Of a DNA stretch of 64,000 nucleotides, positions 1 through 8,993 are shown one piece after another; position 1 is the stretch's first letter; each line of letters opens with the position of its first letter. The notes under the pieces were generated by a model. That model did no database searches and was not told where the DNA came from. It was given only the letters and a program-made list of their open reading frames with translations. This DNA is from Methylomonas sp. ZR1 (GTDB taxonomy: Bacteria; Pseudomonadota; Gammaproteobacteria; Methylococcales; Methylomonadaceae), in NCBI RefSeq assembly GCF_013141865.1, contig NZ_RCST01000001.1, positions 3,286,001 to 3,350,000 of the forward strand. Direction: 5' to 3'. Both the position numbers and the translations under genes were made by a program.

Positions 1-108
1 GTCGGCGATTGGGCCTTGGCACAACTTTGGCTGTTCTGGCTGGCGCCGATTATTGGCGCGGTTTTGGGCGCATTGATTTATCGCTTTATCGGCAGCCCGG
101 ACGAGTAA
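1..108 (+). CDS. aqpZ: Aquaporin Z, C-terminal end (partial)
   Basis: This is the last 35 codons of a gene that begins before the window. The frame reads through a hydrophobic segment with [20 protein letters not shown] and stops at TAA 106-108. It matches the end of bacterial aquaporin Z, where the last transmembrane helix follows a QLW.FW..P motif. The family forms an inner-membrane water channel. Only the last helix and a short acidic tail are visible, so GlpF-type specificity cannot be tested; the WFWV/P-like tail favours AqpZ. Confidence 0.8.
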   Translation, partial: VGDWALAQLWLFWLAPIIGAVLGALIYRFIGSPDE

Positions 109-148
109 CCCCCGAGCTTACTTCAGCGCGGTTCAGCAAGCCTTCGTC

Positions 149-168
149 ATTCCCGCGAATGCGGGAAT
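149..168. repeat. Short palindrome (dispersed-repeat-like)
   Basis: An 8-bp perfect inverted repeat (ATTCCCGC / GCGGGAAT) flanks a 4-nt GAAT loop, 41 bases after the aquaporin stop. Palindromes of this kind occur as dispersed repeats in many proteobacteria. It could also act as a weak transcription stop for aqpZ, but there is no T-run. No second copy was found by eye in this window. Confidence 0.5.
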
Positions 169-312
169 CCATTTTGGCAACATGGCTACCTGCTGCGCGT
201 CAGCGACAATATTAGGGCCGGATTAATTCAGGCATCGCCAGCCGGCCAGCTATCTTGAAATCAACATTTCGCCAGCGATTCTGATATGGATATAAAAACC
301 TACCAGGGCTGA

Positions 313-540
313 TCGAATGTATCCGGCGCAATAGCCCTAAATGACCGTTACTCCATCACTGCGGACGACGAAGACAACGAACTAAGCGTGCTCGACCATC
401 TGACGCAAAATCCCGCCGATCTCGAGGAGCTGAATATCCAAGCCGCGTTCTTTTTTCCGAATAATGAAAACCAGATCGCACTGCTAAGCGACGAGAGCAA
501 GGACAAGAAAAACTTTCAATGCGTTTCTGTGGGGCTTTAA
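313..540 (+). pseudogene. Open-frame remnant, 75 codons, no start codon
   Basis: A frame of 75 codons runs from a TGA at 310-312 to TAA at 538-540 and contains no ATG, GTG or TTG start near its 5' end. The translation is acidic and protein-like, with segments such as LSVLDHLTQNPADLEELNIQ and ending FQCVSVGL. It is probably the 3' end of a gene whose 5' part is lost. I do not recognise the family. It lies 223 bases before the caspase-like gene and may belong to the same accessory block. Confidence 0.3.
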
Positions 541-763
541 GGGAAATACCCGGTTTTTAGATTCGAATTAAATAAGGTAAAAAACGCCCCGCTTTGAATA
601 TTTCTACTTCCATCCGGAAGCGCTTCAATAACAAAGCGTATTTGAGCAGGCGACTCGAACCCGCCTTGTATATCACCCTGGTTAGGGCGATGCACAGACA
701 CCGCATCATTACTTGCTACATACACTTCACAAAATAACACTCAAATAATATTGGAAAATTAAA

Positions 764-1534
764 ATGGAAAACTTTGTTATATTGATTGGCGGCCCAGGTT
801 TATTTATGGGTTGTGATAAAGCTCATGACCAGCGTTGGTCAAATTATATTGTGCCATTGCAGTTGGCTGCGATGAAGAACTTATACAATAAACAACCCAA
901 GGAGTTGATTCATTGGGTATTATACGAGCCGCCTTATAAAAAAAGATGGGATGCTGACTCAGTTATCACCAAAGCCGAAGAAAAGGAAGATGACGGATAT
1001 AACCTACACAGTATCCGAAAAATGGCAACAGATAAATTAATAGCAGCGGGCGGCACCAGCTATATAAATAAAATTCAAACTATTGCTAAAACCTACAGCA
1101 TTCAATACAAAGGAATTAATCAACCAGAAGACTTTTGGAGCTATCTGCTATCACTGAGCGATAACTCTATTAGCCGGGTTTGGTATAGCGGACATGCTAG
1201 CGGGGATGGATTAATGCTAGCGCTTACTCATAATTCGGCATGTCAAGCGGCTGCCTTTGCTACTGATATGATATATAAAGCAGATATTTTAAAAAATAGC
1301 GCCCTAGTTAAGAAGTTCATCAAAAAACCCAAGCAGGTTTCAAAATTTTATGGATGCTATACCGAAGGCTTCGCAAAAACCTGGAATGGAGTTTTCGGCG
1401 TAGCTAGCGCGGGGGCAAAAAATAAAATCGATTTTGGCGTTGTCGATACTCCATCTAACATAACAAATATAATGGAACGGATTGAAAAAACACCCACTTC
1501 ACTCGGTAATCCCGACTGGACGGAATACAAATAA
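764..1534 (+). CDS. Caspase-like cysteine-peptidase-fold protein (putative toxin/effector)
   Basis: This 256-residue protein has no signal peptide or membrane segment. It begins with a beta-strand and loop (FVILIGGPGLFMGCDKAHDQ). It then shows a strand ending in WYSGHASGDG (His144) and a later strand KFYGCYTEGF (Cys198). A strand-end Gly-His followed by a strand-end Cys is the layout of the caspase/CHAT (clan CD) dyad, so I infer a caspase-like fold. The stop codon shares one base with the start of the next gene, which encodes a secreted small protein, so the two are translationally coupled. Such a pair suggests an effector and its periplasmic immunity or partner protein, for example a type VI secretion cargo, but no secretion gene is visible. 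The A+T-richness relative to the neighbourhood suggests transfer. The function is inferred, not recognised. Confidence 0.6.
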   Translation: MENFVILIGGPGLFMGCDKAHDQRWSNYIVPLQLAAMKNLYNKQPKELIHWVLYEPPYKKRWDADSVITKAEEKEDDGYNLHSIRKMATDKLIAAGGTSYINKIQTIAKTYSIQYKGINQPEDFWSYLLSLSDNSISRVWYSGHASGDGLMLALTHNSACQAAAFATDMIYKADILKNSALVKKFIKKPKQVSKFYGCYTEGFAKTWNGVFGVASAGAKNKIDFGVVDTPSNITNIMERIEKTPTSLGNPDWTEYK

Positions 1535-2154
1535 TGTATATAACAGTCCTTGTGAAAACCATCATTTTCGCGCTGCTTTTAATACTTAGCTTCAGCTGCG
1601 ATGCTGTAAATACCGAACAAAAAAATCTTGAACTTCTTTTACCAAAATCCTTTGAGCAAATATATCTCGCCAAATTTGGCCTGGACTTTCCTAAAACATT
1701 AGACATTTTAAATAGATGCATTCAATATAATGACACGCAATGTTTGAAAGCTTATAACGAGGTTATGGAAGGAAAAAAAACACTCCAATCCATTTCCTCC
1801 TCTCATGTCTTAGAAACAACACTAAATATTATTGAAAAAGCCTGTCTTTCCAAAGATGAAAACCTGGCAAATTTTACTTGCTATGGCGGCATTATATCCT
1901 TGTATTTTTATAACTCTCCGGAACAGGATGCCAAAATTCTTCAGCGAATTAAAATCTATCCAAAGAAGATTCAAAACATGATCTTTGATAATGAATTCCA
2001 TTGGTTTTACAACAGGCCAAATAAGGATGTATGGATAAGCGCGGTATCAACGATGGATGTGGATTGGAAAAATGACACTTACAAACAATATATTTTGAGC
2101 CTTTTTAGAAAAAACATTGAAGAAGCAAAAGGTGAAACTTGGGTATCGAAATAG
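1534..2154 (+). CDS. Secreted/lipoprotein-like hypothetical protein (putative immunity partner)
   Basis: This 206-residue protein starts with a hydrophobic signal segment, TVLVKTIIFALLLILSFSC. The cysteine at its end is a poor lipobox (SFS-C), so either a lipoprotein or a normally cleaved periplasmic protein is possible. The mature part is helical with paired cysteines (CIQYNDTQC, CLSKDENLANFTC), which fits disulfides in the periplasm. It overlaps the upstream caspase-like gene by one base (TAATG). That coupling, together with the export signal, is why I suggest a dedicated immunity or accessory role. I recognise no known family. Confidence 0.6.
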   Translation: MYITVLVKTIIFALLLILSFSCDAVNTEQKNLELLLPKSFEQIYLAKFGLDFPKTLDILNRCIQYNDTQCLKAYNEVMEGKKTLQSISSSHVLETTLNIIEKACLSKDENLANFTCYGGIISLYFYNSPEQDAKILQRIKIYPKKIQNMIFDNEFHWFYNRPNKDVWISAVSTMDVDWKNDTYKQYILSLFRKNIEEAKGETWVSK

Positions 2155-2170
2155 GACCGCAGACTGGCTC

Positions 2171-2192
2171 GGAGGAAAGCCAGTTTTCCTCC
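2171..2192 (+). terminator. Hairpin after the two-gene cassette
   Basis: An 8-bp stem (GGAGGAAA / TTTCCTCC) with a 6-nt loop lies 16 bases past the stop at 2154. An alternative stem CTGGCT/AGCCAG (2164-2183) overlaps it. There is no clear T-run, so termination is only plausible. Confidence 0.35.
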
Positions 2193-2323
2193 AAGATTGA
2201 TGGATTAACCAGTCCATCGTAATCTTCCGCCTCCACAACCTTAGCCAACTCCCGATTAGTCAAAAACACACCCTAGAGATAGCCTCCAAAAAGAACAAGT
2301 CAAAGCAAAAATCGCATTCATGA

Positions 2324-2575
2324 TCAGACCAAAAAAGATCTGACTCCTATCATCACAGCCCCGAGTACCACAACAAGCACTGTCAAAGAATCCAGATATA
2401 AACCGGCAACTCCGAACAGGACAATCACATCGACTAACCCCATGCAAAGACAGCAAACCAGCGATCCAATTAGCTTTTTTATCCCAGCCTGTTCATTTTT
2501 GCTACAGTTCCCCTTAAGATACGACCAAATGACTAAAAAAATGAATGCTTGAAATGTTCGAACGGCGTGGTAACT
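2324..2575 (-). pseudogene. Truncated small membrane protein frame
   Basis: Reading the minus strand from 2575, 83 codons stay open to TGA at 2326-2324. The translation has hydrophobic stretches (AFIFLVIWSYL; LIGSLVCCLCMGLVDVIVLF; LTVLVVVLGAVMIGVRSFLV), which could be two or three membrane helices separated by a short basic loop. A TAA precedes the frame, and its only ATG is deep inside (2443-2441), leaving 39 residues. I read it as a 5'-truncated membrane protein. It could also be a very short gene starting at 2443. No family is recognised. Confidence 0.3.
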
Positions 2576-2621
2576 TTAACCACTTAACCATAATAATAAC
2601 TAGCTTAAGAGGAAACATCGC

Positions 2622-3167
2622 ATGAGCCTTGACGAAAACAACAACGAGACTGAAGCCCAAAATCAAGCTGAAGAGCCTAAGCAACCGGAAACAAGTTCAG
2701 CCGCTGATTCCGCCGTAGCGGCAAAAGATGCGGCCGGCAATATTGTCGCCAACCTGTTGGCACTGAAAGAATCCAATCCTAAAGTATTTTTTGGCGGCGT
2801 GGGCGCTGCGGCGCTGGTCTTGGTCGCCTTGATTTTTGGTGGTGGCTCCGATGCCAAATTGCCTGTTCACCAAGCCAAAGCCATGGTTCCCGGTCAGAAC
2901 TACGTGTTGAAAAGCCCCAACACCTATGACCCAAATGCAACTGTAAGATTGGTCTCCGTTCCCGGCTCCATGGCCGCTTACGATGATACCGAAGAAAATG
3001 ACCGCGACGGCGCTTGCAAACACATGCCGCTTAACACTCCTGTAAAACTGATTCAATCTCAAGCTGACACCACCGACAAAAATGTTCTGTGGGCGGAAGT
3101 TGAGATCACTGAATCCGGCGAATGCCAAGGCCGAAAAGCCTGGACTTCGGCAATAAACCTGCAATAA
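2622..3167 (+). CDS. Single-pass membrane protein of unknown function
   Basis: This 181-residue protein starts at an ATG preceded by AAGAGGAAACATCGC, a good ribosome binding site. It has an acidic, low-complexity N-terminal tail of about 45 residues rich in Glu, Gln and Ala. One membrane helix follows (about 58-75, GVGAAALVLVALIFGGG). The C-terminal domain is about 100 residues, with two cysteines in the region DGACKHM...GECQGRKAW that could form a disulfide outside the membrane. The topology suggests a cytoplasmic tail and a periplasmic SH3-like or beta-rich domain. I do not recognise the family. It is directly followed by the tRNA promoter. Confidence 0.6.
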   Translation: MSLDENNNETEAQNQAEEPKQPETSSAADSAVAAKDAAGNIVANLLALKESNPKVFFGGVGAAALVLVALIFGGGSDAKLPVHQAKAMVPGQNYVLKSPNTYDPNATVRLVSVPGSMAAYDDTEENDRDGACKHMPLNTPVKLIQSQADTTDKNVLWAEVEITESGECQGRKAWTSAINLQ

Positions 3168-3170
3168 CTG

Positions 3171-3198
3171 TTGACACAAAAAAATATCTTTTTATAAT
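3171..3198 (+). promoter_or_regulatory. Sigma70 promoter of the tRNA array
   Basis: TTGACA (3171-3176) and TATAAT (3193-3198) both match the consensus perfectly, with 16 bases between them. Transcription would begin near 3205, about 13 bases before the first tRNA. The strength fits a stable-RNA promoter. Confidence 0.85.
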
Positions 3199-3217
3199 AC
3201 GCAGGATAGTAAGCCAA

Positions 3218-3293
<76 letters not shown>

Positions 3294-3300
3294 AATTTGA

Positions 3301-3324
3301 AAAGCCGCGGCAAATCGCGGCTTT
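3301..3324 (+). terminator. Hairpin with T-run after tRNA-Gly copy 1
   Basis: A 9-bp stem AAAGCCGCG / CGCGGCTTT with loop GCAAAT runs into TTTTTTATT, a canonical intrinsic terminator. It lies between the first and second tRNA, so it may attenuate or act as a processing site within the array. Confidence 0.75.
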
Positions 3325-3341
3325 TTTATTGTCCTTATAAA

Positions 3342-3415
3342 GGCTGCGTAGCAAAATGGTTATGCAGCGGCCTGCAAAGCCGTATATACCGGTTCGATTC
3401 CGGTCGCAGCCTCCA
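3342..3415 (+). tRNA. tRNA-Cys (GCA)
   Basis: A 74-nt cloverleaf with acceptor stem GGCTGCG / CGCAGCC, anticodon loop CCTGCAAAG (anticodon GCA) and T-arm GGTTCGATTCC. The CCA end is encoded. It sits between two identical tRNA-Gly genes. Confidence 0.95.
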
Positions 3416-3427
3416 TTACGATATTTT

Positions 3428-3503
<76 letters not shown>

Positions 3504-3508
3504 AATTT

Positions 3509-3536
3509 AAAAAGCCGCGATTTATCGCGGCTTTTT
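3509..3536 (+). terminator. Intrinsic terminator of the tRNA array
   Basis: A stem AAAAAGCCGCGA / TCGCGGCTTTTT with a 4-nt TTTA loop ends in a T-run. The stem is nearly the same as in the hairpin at 3301-3324. Confidence 0.85.
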
Positions 3537-3665
3537 GTTGTCCGAAGATAAGTACATCCCTCATCATCGAAGATTGGGCAAGCACAGCCTTTGCGGAAAA
3601 GAGGGCTTTCGTCTTTATAGCAAAGCCGACTGAAATATCAGTCGGCCGCCCTCAACAATATTCCC

Positions 3666-6600
3666 CTACACCAAAACCCGCTCAATACCGCCTTTGGTGA
3701 CCTGATCCAAATACCCGGTCATCCAGTTTTCACCCAATATATGCTTGGCGATTTCCACGACAATGTAATCGACTTCCATTTGCTCGACTTCGTCTTCGAA
3801 CCGCTGTAAACCTTGCATGCACGAGGGACAAGAGGTCAACATCTTCACCGCGCCGTCGTAGCCGTCTGACCGTAATTTAGCCGTGTCTTTCTGCAATTCT
3901 TCCGCCTTACGAAAACGAATCTGCGTGGAAATATCCGGCCGCGCCACCGCCAAAGTGCCCGACTCGCCGCAACAGCGCTCTGATTTCGCAACCGGCGCAC
4001 CGATCAACTGATTGACCACTTTGATCGGATCTTGCTGCTTGAACGGGCTATGACACGGGTCATGATATAGATAACGCGCGCCATTCACGCCATCCAGCCG
4101 CACGCCTTTTTCCAGCAGATATTCGTGAATATCGATCAGGCGGCAACCGGGAAATATTTTCTCGAATTCATAATCCTGCAACTGGTCCTGGCAAGTACCG
4201 CAGCTGACCACCACGGTCTTAATATCCAGATAATTCAAGGTATTGGCTACCCGGTGGAACAACACCCGGTTGTCAGTGGTAATTTTTTGCGCCTTATCAA
4301 ACTGCCCGCCGGCACGCTGCGGATAGCCGCAGCACAAATAACCGGGAGGCAATACAGTTTGCACGCCAATCTCGTACAGCATTGCCTGGGTCGCCAATCC
4401 GACCTGCGAGAACAGGCGCTCGGAACCGCAGCCGGGGAAATAAAACACCGCCTCGGAATCGGTGCGGGTTTTGGCATGGTCGCGAATAATGGGCACAATC
4501 TGGCCGTCTTCGATGTCCAGCAGCGCCCGCGCGGTTTTGGTCGGCAAATCGCCAGGCATTTTCCGATTCATGAAATGAATCACCTGCTCGCGCACCGGCG
4601 GCTTGCCGACCGTGGCCGGCGGCTGCGCGATCTGCGCTTTGCTCCAAGGCTTCAACAGCGTATTGCCGATGCGTTGCGCCTTGTAGGTCCAATCGATCAT
4701 CGCCGTGCGCATCGCCTTGACCGTATTCGGACTGGACGCAGTCAGAAAAGCAATCGCCATGGTTTTGGCCGGATTGAAACTTTGCTTGCCCATCTTGCGC
4801 AACAAATTGCGCATATTCATCGACACATCGCCGAAATCGATGTCCACCGGACATGGATTGAAGCATTTGTGGCAGACCGTGCAATGGTCGGCAACGTCTT
4901 CGAACTCCTTCCAATGGGTAATCGAAATCCCGCGCCGGGTTTGTTCTTCGTACAAAAACGCTTCGATCAATAATGAAGTCGCCAAAATCTTATTGCGCGG
5001 CGAATACAACAAATTGGCCGGCGGCACATGCGTGGCGCAGACCGGTTTACACTTGCCGCAACGCAGACAGTCTTTCACCGAATCGGAAATCGCGCCAATA
5101 TCGCTTTGCTGCATGATTAAGGACTCAAAACCCATCAAACTAAATGACGTGGTATAAGCCGAACGCAAATCGGCACCCGGCATCAACTTGCCGCGATTAA
5201 AACGCCCTTCCGGATCGATACGGTTTTTATAGGCATGAAAATCCGCCAACTCGTCCTCGGTCAAGAATTCGTATTTGGTGATGCCGATGCCATGTTCGCC
5301 GGAAATCGCCCCGCCCAATGAACGCGCCAGGGCCATAATCCGCGCTACGGCGGCATTGGCTTCTTGCAGCATTTCGTAATGATCGGAGTTGATCGGCAAA
5401 TTCGTATGCACGTTGCCGTCGCCGGCGTGCATGTGCAGAGCCACGAATACGCGACCGCGCAGCACCTCTTTATGCAAAGCCTCGATGCGCTCGACGATGG
5501 GCCGGAAATTATCGCCTTCGAAAATTTCCCGCAACCGGGGCAGCAATTCCTGCTTCCACGACACCCGTAACGAATAATCCTGCAAGCGATGAAACAAAAT
5601 CGGCTCGACGGCACGATTGCTCAGTTCGCCGGCCTGGATACCTTGTGACGCGAAGGCTTTTTCGGCTTCGGCCAACGGCAAATCCAAATTATCGTAAATC
5701 CATTGCCAGCGCTGCTTTACTGTGTCTACCGCATCCAACGCCAAGGCCCGCCGCTCGTCCAACAATTCGGCTTTATTCACGCCTTCTTCGTAGGCTCTAA
5801 GCGGCAAGTCGCCGCCCAGCAGTTCAATTAAGGCACTGCATAAGCGCAATTTATTATTCAGTGACAATTCGATGTTGATGCGCTCGATGCCGTCGCAATA
5901 ATCGCCCATCCTCGGCAGCGGAATCACCACGTCTTCGTTGATTTTGAAGGCATTGGTATGCCGGGCAATCGCCGCGGTGCGGCCGCGATCCAGCCAGAAT
6001 TTCTTGCGGGTTTCCGGGTTCACGGCGATAAAGCCCTCGGCGCCGCGCGCATTACATATGCGCACAACTTCGGACGCCGCCATCGCGACTTGGTTTTCAT
6101 CGTCACCGACAATGTCGCCGATCAGCACCATTTTCGGCCGGCCGTGGCGTTTGGCTTTGGTGGCATAGCCGACTGCTTTGACGTAGCGTTCGTCCAGATG
6201 CTCCAAACCAGCCAGCATCACGCGGCTAGCGCCCTCTTTCGGCAAATCCGCCAGGTAATCGCGAATTTCGACGATAGAAGGCACCGCCTCGCGCACCTGC
6301 CCGAAGAATTCCAGACAAAACGTGCGGCTAACCGGCGGCATTTCGTGCAGAATCCAGCGTGCGGAGGTGATAATGCCGTCACAACCCTCTTTTTGAATAC
6401 CGGGCAACCCCCCGAGAAACTTGTCGGTCACGTCCTTACCCAGCCCGGTCTTGCGGAAAAAACTGCCGGAGATCTCCAGCGTTTCTTCACCCAGCAATTG
6501 CTTGCCGCCGGCATCGAAGCGTTTCAGCAAAAATGCGGCTTTGTCTTGCTCATGGATCTTGCCCAAATTGTGATTCAGCCGCTCGACTTCCAGCCAATTT

Positions 6601-7592
6601 CCATCGGGCGTCACCATCCGCCAGGAAGCCAAGTTGTCCAGCGCCGTTCCCCACAGCACGGCCTTTTTGCCGCCGGCGTTCATCGCAATATTGCCGCCGA
6701 TGCAGGATGCGTCCGCAGAAGTCGGGTCGCAGGCAAACACCAAACCGGCCTGTTCGGCGGTTTCCATCACCCGTCGAGTCACTACGCCGGCGCCGGTGTA
6801 AATCGTCGCATACGAACACTCCACGCCCGGTAATAGCGTATGCCGCTCTACCGCCCCCATCACCAACAGCTTTTCGGTATTGATCACCGCCGAATAAGCA
6901 TTGAGCGGCACCGCACCACCGGTGTAACCCGTGCCACCGCCGCGAGGGATGATAGTCAAGCCCAGCTCGATACAGCCGCGCACCAAATGCCCGACTTCAT
7001 CTTCCGCGGTTGGGTACAGCACCACAAACGGATACTCCACCCGCCAGTCGGTGGCATCGGTGACATGGCTGACGCGGGCGAAACCGTCGAAGCTGATGTT
7101 GTCCTTGCGGGTGAATTGCGACAGCAGGGATAGCACGCTACGTCGCAATTGCGCGGTACGTTCGAAATGGGCTTCGAATTCATTTACAGCCTGATGGGCA
7201 GCAGCAATCAATTGCCCCACTCGCTCGGCCCGCCCGGTATGCTGATTCTCCAGTTCGGCTTGCCGACCCTCCATCTGCCCCAAACGATGCCGCAAGGCTT
7301 GCAGCAAGGCGCGCCGCCGCTTGGCATTATCGAGCAAATCGTCTTCGAGATAAGGGTTACGCTGTACCGCCCAAATGTCGCCCAATACTTCATACAACAT
7401 CCGCGCGGAGCGCCCGGTAATTCTCTCACCGCGTAACGACTCAAGCACCCACCACATGTCTTCGCCGAGCAGACGGATGACGATTTCACGATCAGAAAAC
7501 GAGGTGTAGTTATAAGGAATTTCCCGCAGTCGCGCGGGCGTTGCATCATCGGATACTGGGAATAATTGAGAAGCCACTGGCAATCGGCGCAT
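3666..7592 (-). CDS. Giant FAD-linked oxidase / Fe-S oxidoreductase (DUF3683-type, D-lactate/glycolate dehydrogenase-like)
   Basis: This 1308-residue protein joins several modules. The N-terminal about 150 residues resemble DUF3683 ([17 protein letters not shown]). A PCMH-type FAD-binding domain follows ([10 protein letters not shown] near 216; [15 protein letters not shown]). Next comes the FAD-oxidase C-terminal domain ([12 protein letters not shown] near 720; GEHGIG). Two 4Fe-4S motifs lie near 842 ([11 protein letters not shown]) and 902 ([12 protein letters not shown]). Two CCG domains end the protein (FPGCGSERL near 1052, LCCGYPQ, DPCHSPF near 1178, CCGESGT near 1206). The family oxidises 2-hydroxyacids such as D-lactate or glycolate and passes electrons through Fe-S clusters to the quinone pool at the inner membrane. 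Catalytic and electron-transfer parts are fused in one chain, unlike GlcDEF. The substrate cannot be read from sequence. The gene stands alone. Confidence 0.9.
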   Translation of the reverse strand: MRRLPVASQLFPVSDDATPARLREIPYNYTSFSDREIVIRLLGEDMWWVLESLRGERITGRSARMLYEVLGDIWAVQRNPYLEDDLLDNAKRRRALLQALRHRLGQMEGRQAELENQHTGRAERVGQLIAAAHQAVNEFEAHFERTAQLRRSVLSLLSQFTRKDNISFDGFARVSHVTDATDWRVEYPFVVLYPTAEDEVGHLVRGCIELGLTIIPRGGGTGYTGGAVPLNAYSAVINTEKLLVMGAVERHTLLPGVECSYATIYTGAGVVTRRVMETAEQAGLVFACDPTSADASCIGGNIAMNAGGKKAVLWGTALDNLASWRMVTPDGNWLEVERLNHNLGKIHEQDKAAFLLKRFDAGGKQLLGEETLEISGSFFRKTGLGKDVTDKFLGGLPGIQKEGCDGIITSARWILHEMPPVSRTFCLEFFGQVREAVPSIVEIRDYLADLPKEGASRVMLAGLEHLDERYVKAVGYATKAKRHGRPKMVLIGDIVGDDENQVAMAASEVVRICNARGAEGFIAVNPETRKKFWLDRGRTAAIARHTNAFKINEDVVIPLPRMGDYCDGIERINIELSLNNKLRLCSALIELLGGDLPLRAYEEGVNKAELLDERRALALDAVDTVKQRWQWIYDNLDLPLAEAEKAFASQGIQAGELSNRAVEPILFHRLQDYSLRVSWKQELLPRLREIFEGDNFRPIVERIEALHKEVLRGRVFVALHMHAGDGNVHTNLPINSDHYEMLQEANAAVARIMALARSLGGAISGEHGIGITKYEFLTEDELADFHAYKNRIDPEGRFNRGKLMPGADLRSAYTTSFSLMGFESLIMQQSDIGAISDSVKDCLRCGKCKPVCATHVPPANLLYSPRNKILATSLLIEAFLYEEQTRRGISITHWKEFEDVADHCTVCHKCFNPCPVDIDFGDVSMNMRNLLRKMGKQSFNPAKTMAIAFLTASSPNTVKAMRTAMIDWTYKAQRIGNTLLKPWSKAQIAQPPATVGKPPVREQVIHFMNRKMPGDLPTKTARALLDIEDGQIVPIIRDHAKTRTDSEAVFYFPGCGSERLFSQVGLATQAMLYEIGVQTVLPPGYLCCGYPQRAGGQFDKAQKITTDNRVLFHRVANTLNYLDIKTVVVSCGTCQDQLQDYEFEKIFPGCRLIDIHEYLLEKGVRLDGVNGARYLYHDPCHSPFKQQDPIKVVNQLIGAPVAKSERCCGESGTLAVARPDISTQIRFRKAEELQKDTAKLRSDGYDGAVKMLTSCPSCMQGLQRFEDEVEQMEVDYIVVEIAKHILGENWMTGYLDQVTKGGIERVLV

Positions 7593-8043
7593 AGGAAGTC
7601 ATAATGCGCCGAATTTTAGCATGTCATCCGCGCCAACCCCTTAAATATCCACCTGCACCAGGAGGCCACCGATCATCAAAAAAACCACCTGTTTGCCAAT
7701 TTACCAATTTGCCTTGTAACCGGCACGGCGAGTCTTTTGTTTATTTCAAAACAACAAATTGAAAACCATCGAACTTCCGGTCTTGAAATCTAAAACCAAT
7801 CGATAGTCCGCCGCCTAAAATAGTGTCGATTTTTTTTACAAAAAAAATACGTCGAACAATCCGTTCAAGTGCAAATTATTGAAAATAATAAGGTGGCCCA
7901 ATACTTGCTTTTTATGAATTGCTTTCCCCAACTAAGAGACACTACCTAGCAATCGGGACTCGTCCAACGAAAACGCTTTGCCAGGTAAAAACGCTCCGAA
8001 CTGCTGGGGAGTTAACTTGAATGGAACACTTTTTGGAGATCAC
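7593..8043. other. Divergent intergenic region with a sigma54 promoter
   Basis: These 451 bases separate the minus-strand dehydrogenase from the PEP-CTERM VWA gene. The central 7730-7930 part is A+T-rich. A -24/-12 promoter is at 7894-7908, leaving an untranslated leader of about 120 bases. No gene is visible; a frame extended upstream from 8044 to 7978 lacks a good ribosome site. Confidence 0.6.
7894..7908 (+). promoter_or_regulatory. Sigma54 (-24/-12) promoter of the PEP-CTERM VWA gene
   Basis: TGGC (7894-7897), seven bases, then TTGC (7905-7908) gives the required GG-N10-GC spacing of RpoN promoters. The start would be near 7920. PEP-CTERM genes in other species have been linked to a sigma54 system (PrsK/PrsR), which makes this site credible. 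No activator site was identified. Confidence 0.6.
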
Positions 8044-8817
8044 ATGAGAAAAATCCGCAAACTCACTTTGGCTGCGTCAATGGCGGCCACCTTCGCACTA
8101 AGCGCATTTGCGTCCAGCTCAGCCAATGCCGGCACCATCCAACTTGGCTTTATTCTCGACGAATCAGGCAGCATTGGCTCATCTAACTGGAATATCATCA
8201 AAAATGGATTATCCAACGCTGTTAATAATTTGATTCCGCTGAACAGCAACTATGAAATCTCTGTCGTGACATTTAGCAGCTCTGCGACCGCGGACATTCA
8301 AAACTTCCTCGTCACAGACGCGGCCAGCCGCACATCACTGGCCACGAGTATCGCCAACCTAGGTTATAGTGGTGGCGGCACAAACTTTACAGCGGCATTC
8401 GACACCATGCGAACCACTCTGGCGGCGTCTACTTTGAATATCGATTTTTCTTACGTAAATTTTGCAACAGACGGAGTCACAAGCAACGAAGCAACCGCAA
8501 TTACCGCGCGCAATAATTTGATTGCTGCCGGCGTGGATAACATCAGTATCGAAGGCATTGGTAGCGGGGTGGATACTGCCTATCTGCAAAACAGCATTTG
8601 CTACCCGGGTCCTTGCGACACAACCTCACCTTACAATTTCCCAACTCAAGGCTTTTACATTGGCGTTGCTAACGCGACTGCTTACGCAGCCGCGATTGAA
8701 AACAAAATTCGCGTTGTGACCCAACCAAATAATACTGTACCCGAACCAGCAAGCTTGGCCTTGACCGGGCTGGGCTTGTTTGGCATCGCCATGTCTCGCC
8801 GCCGTAAAGCTGCATAA
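8044..8817 (+). CDS. Secreted VWA-domain protein with PEP-CTERM sorting signal
   Basis: I start this 257-residue protein at ATG 8044, behind TTTTGGAGATCAC (GGAG) and directly before a classical signal peptide (RKIRKLTLAASMAATFALSAF...SANA). The mature part is one von Willebrand factor A domain with a full metal-ion site: DESGS, then Thr in GGGTNFTAAF, then Asp in FATDGVTS. The C-terminus is a PEP-CTERM tripartite signal: VPEPASLAL, a hydrophobic helix, then SRRRKAA. An exosortase would cleave and anchor or release it at the cell surface during EPS production. An exosortase-associated acyltransferase lies at 20062-20811, but the exosortase gene is not in the window. A sigma54 promoter precedes the gene. 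Confidence 0.9.
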   Translation: MRKIRKLTLAASMAATFALSAFASSSANAGTIQLGFILDESGSIGSSNWNIIKNGLSNAVNNLIPLNSNYEISVVTFSSSATADIQNFLVTDAASRTSLATSIANLGYSGGGTNFTAAFDTMRTTLAASTLNIDFSYVNFATDGVTSNEATAITARNNLIAAGVDNISIEGIGSGVDTAYLQNSICYPGPCDTTSPYNFPTQGFYIGVANATAYAAAIENKIRVVTQPNNTVPEPASLALTGLGLFGIAMSRRRKAA

Positions 8818-8840
8818 TCAACACTAAGCTGGGCTTTCAT

Positions 8841-8875
8841 CCTGCTAAACTCGGTCACAGACCGGCTTTAGCAGG
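8841..8875 (+). terminator. Hairpin after the PEP-CTERM gene
   Basis: The arms CCTGCTAAA and TTTAGCAGG pair, with a further GGTC/GACC pair inside. There is no T-run. It lies between two convergent genes (8817 and 8994) and may stop transcription from both sides. Confidence 0.45.
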
Positions 8876-8993
8876 CTTAGCCGCGACAAATAGCCCAATC
8901 AGAATTACTTCTGCTGATAATCTGCGTAAACACACCTCTTCCCCCAGATTCACCGCTCTTTGAAAATCCCTCCGCAAAGATCGGAAAACTAAA

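Larger units (their letters stand above)
109..763. other. Intergenic stretch with decayed coding sequence
   Basis: There is no intact gene in these 655 bases. They hold the palindrome at 149-168 and an open frame without a start codon at 313-540. The rest (541-763) is A+T-rich leader sequence before the gene at 764. A minus-strand frame at 537-740 exists but has no recognisable features. The stretch looks like degraded sequence upstream of the two-gene cassette. Confidence 0.5.
2155..2621. other. Intergenic stretch before the TM protein
   Basis: These 467 bases hold the hairpin at 2171-2192, a minus-strand membrane-protein-like frame without a start (2324-2575), and the leader of the gene at 2622. 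No intact gene is visible. Confidence 0.5.

Noticed and set aside
537..740. 67-codon minus-strand frame before the caspase-like gene
   Set aside because: No ribosome site, no recognisable motif, and it overlaps the stop of the plus-strand remnant.
2256..2456. 66-codon minus-strand frame with ATG
   Set aside because: Cys/Arg/Phe-rich and not protein-like; another minus frame in the same place (2324-2575) has clear membrane helices.
4125..4973. 282-codon plus-strand frame
   Set aside because: Antisense shadow of the same dehydrogenase gene; its His/Gln-rich composition is typical of such shadows.
5958..6833. 291-codon plus-strand frame
   Set aside because: It is antisense to the FAD/Fe-S dehydrogenase gene, whose domains are all recognisable in the minus frame.
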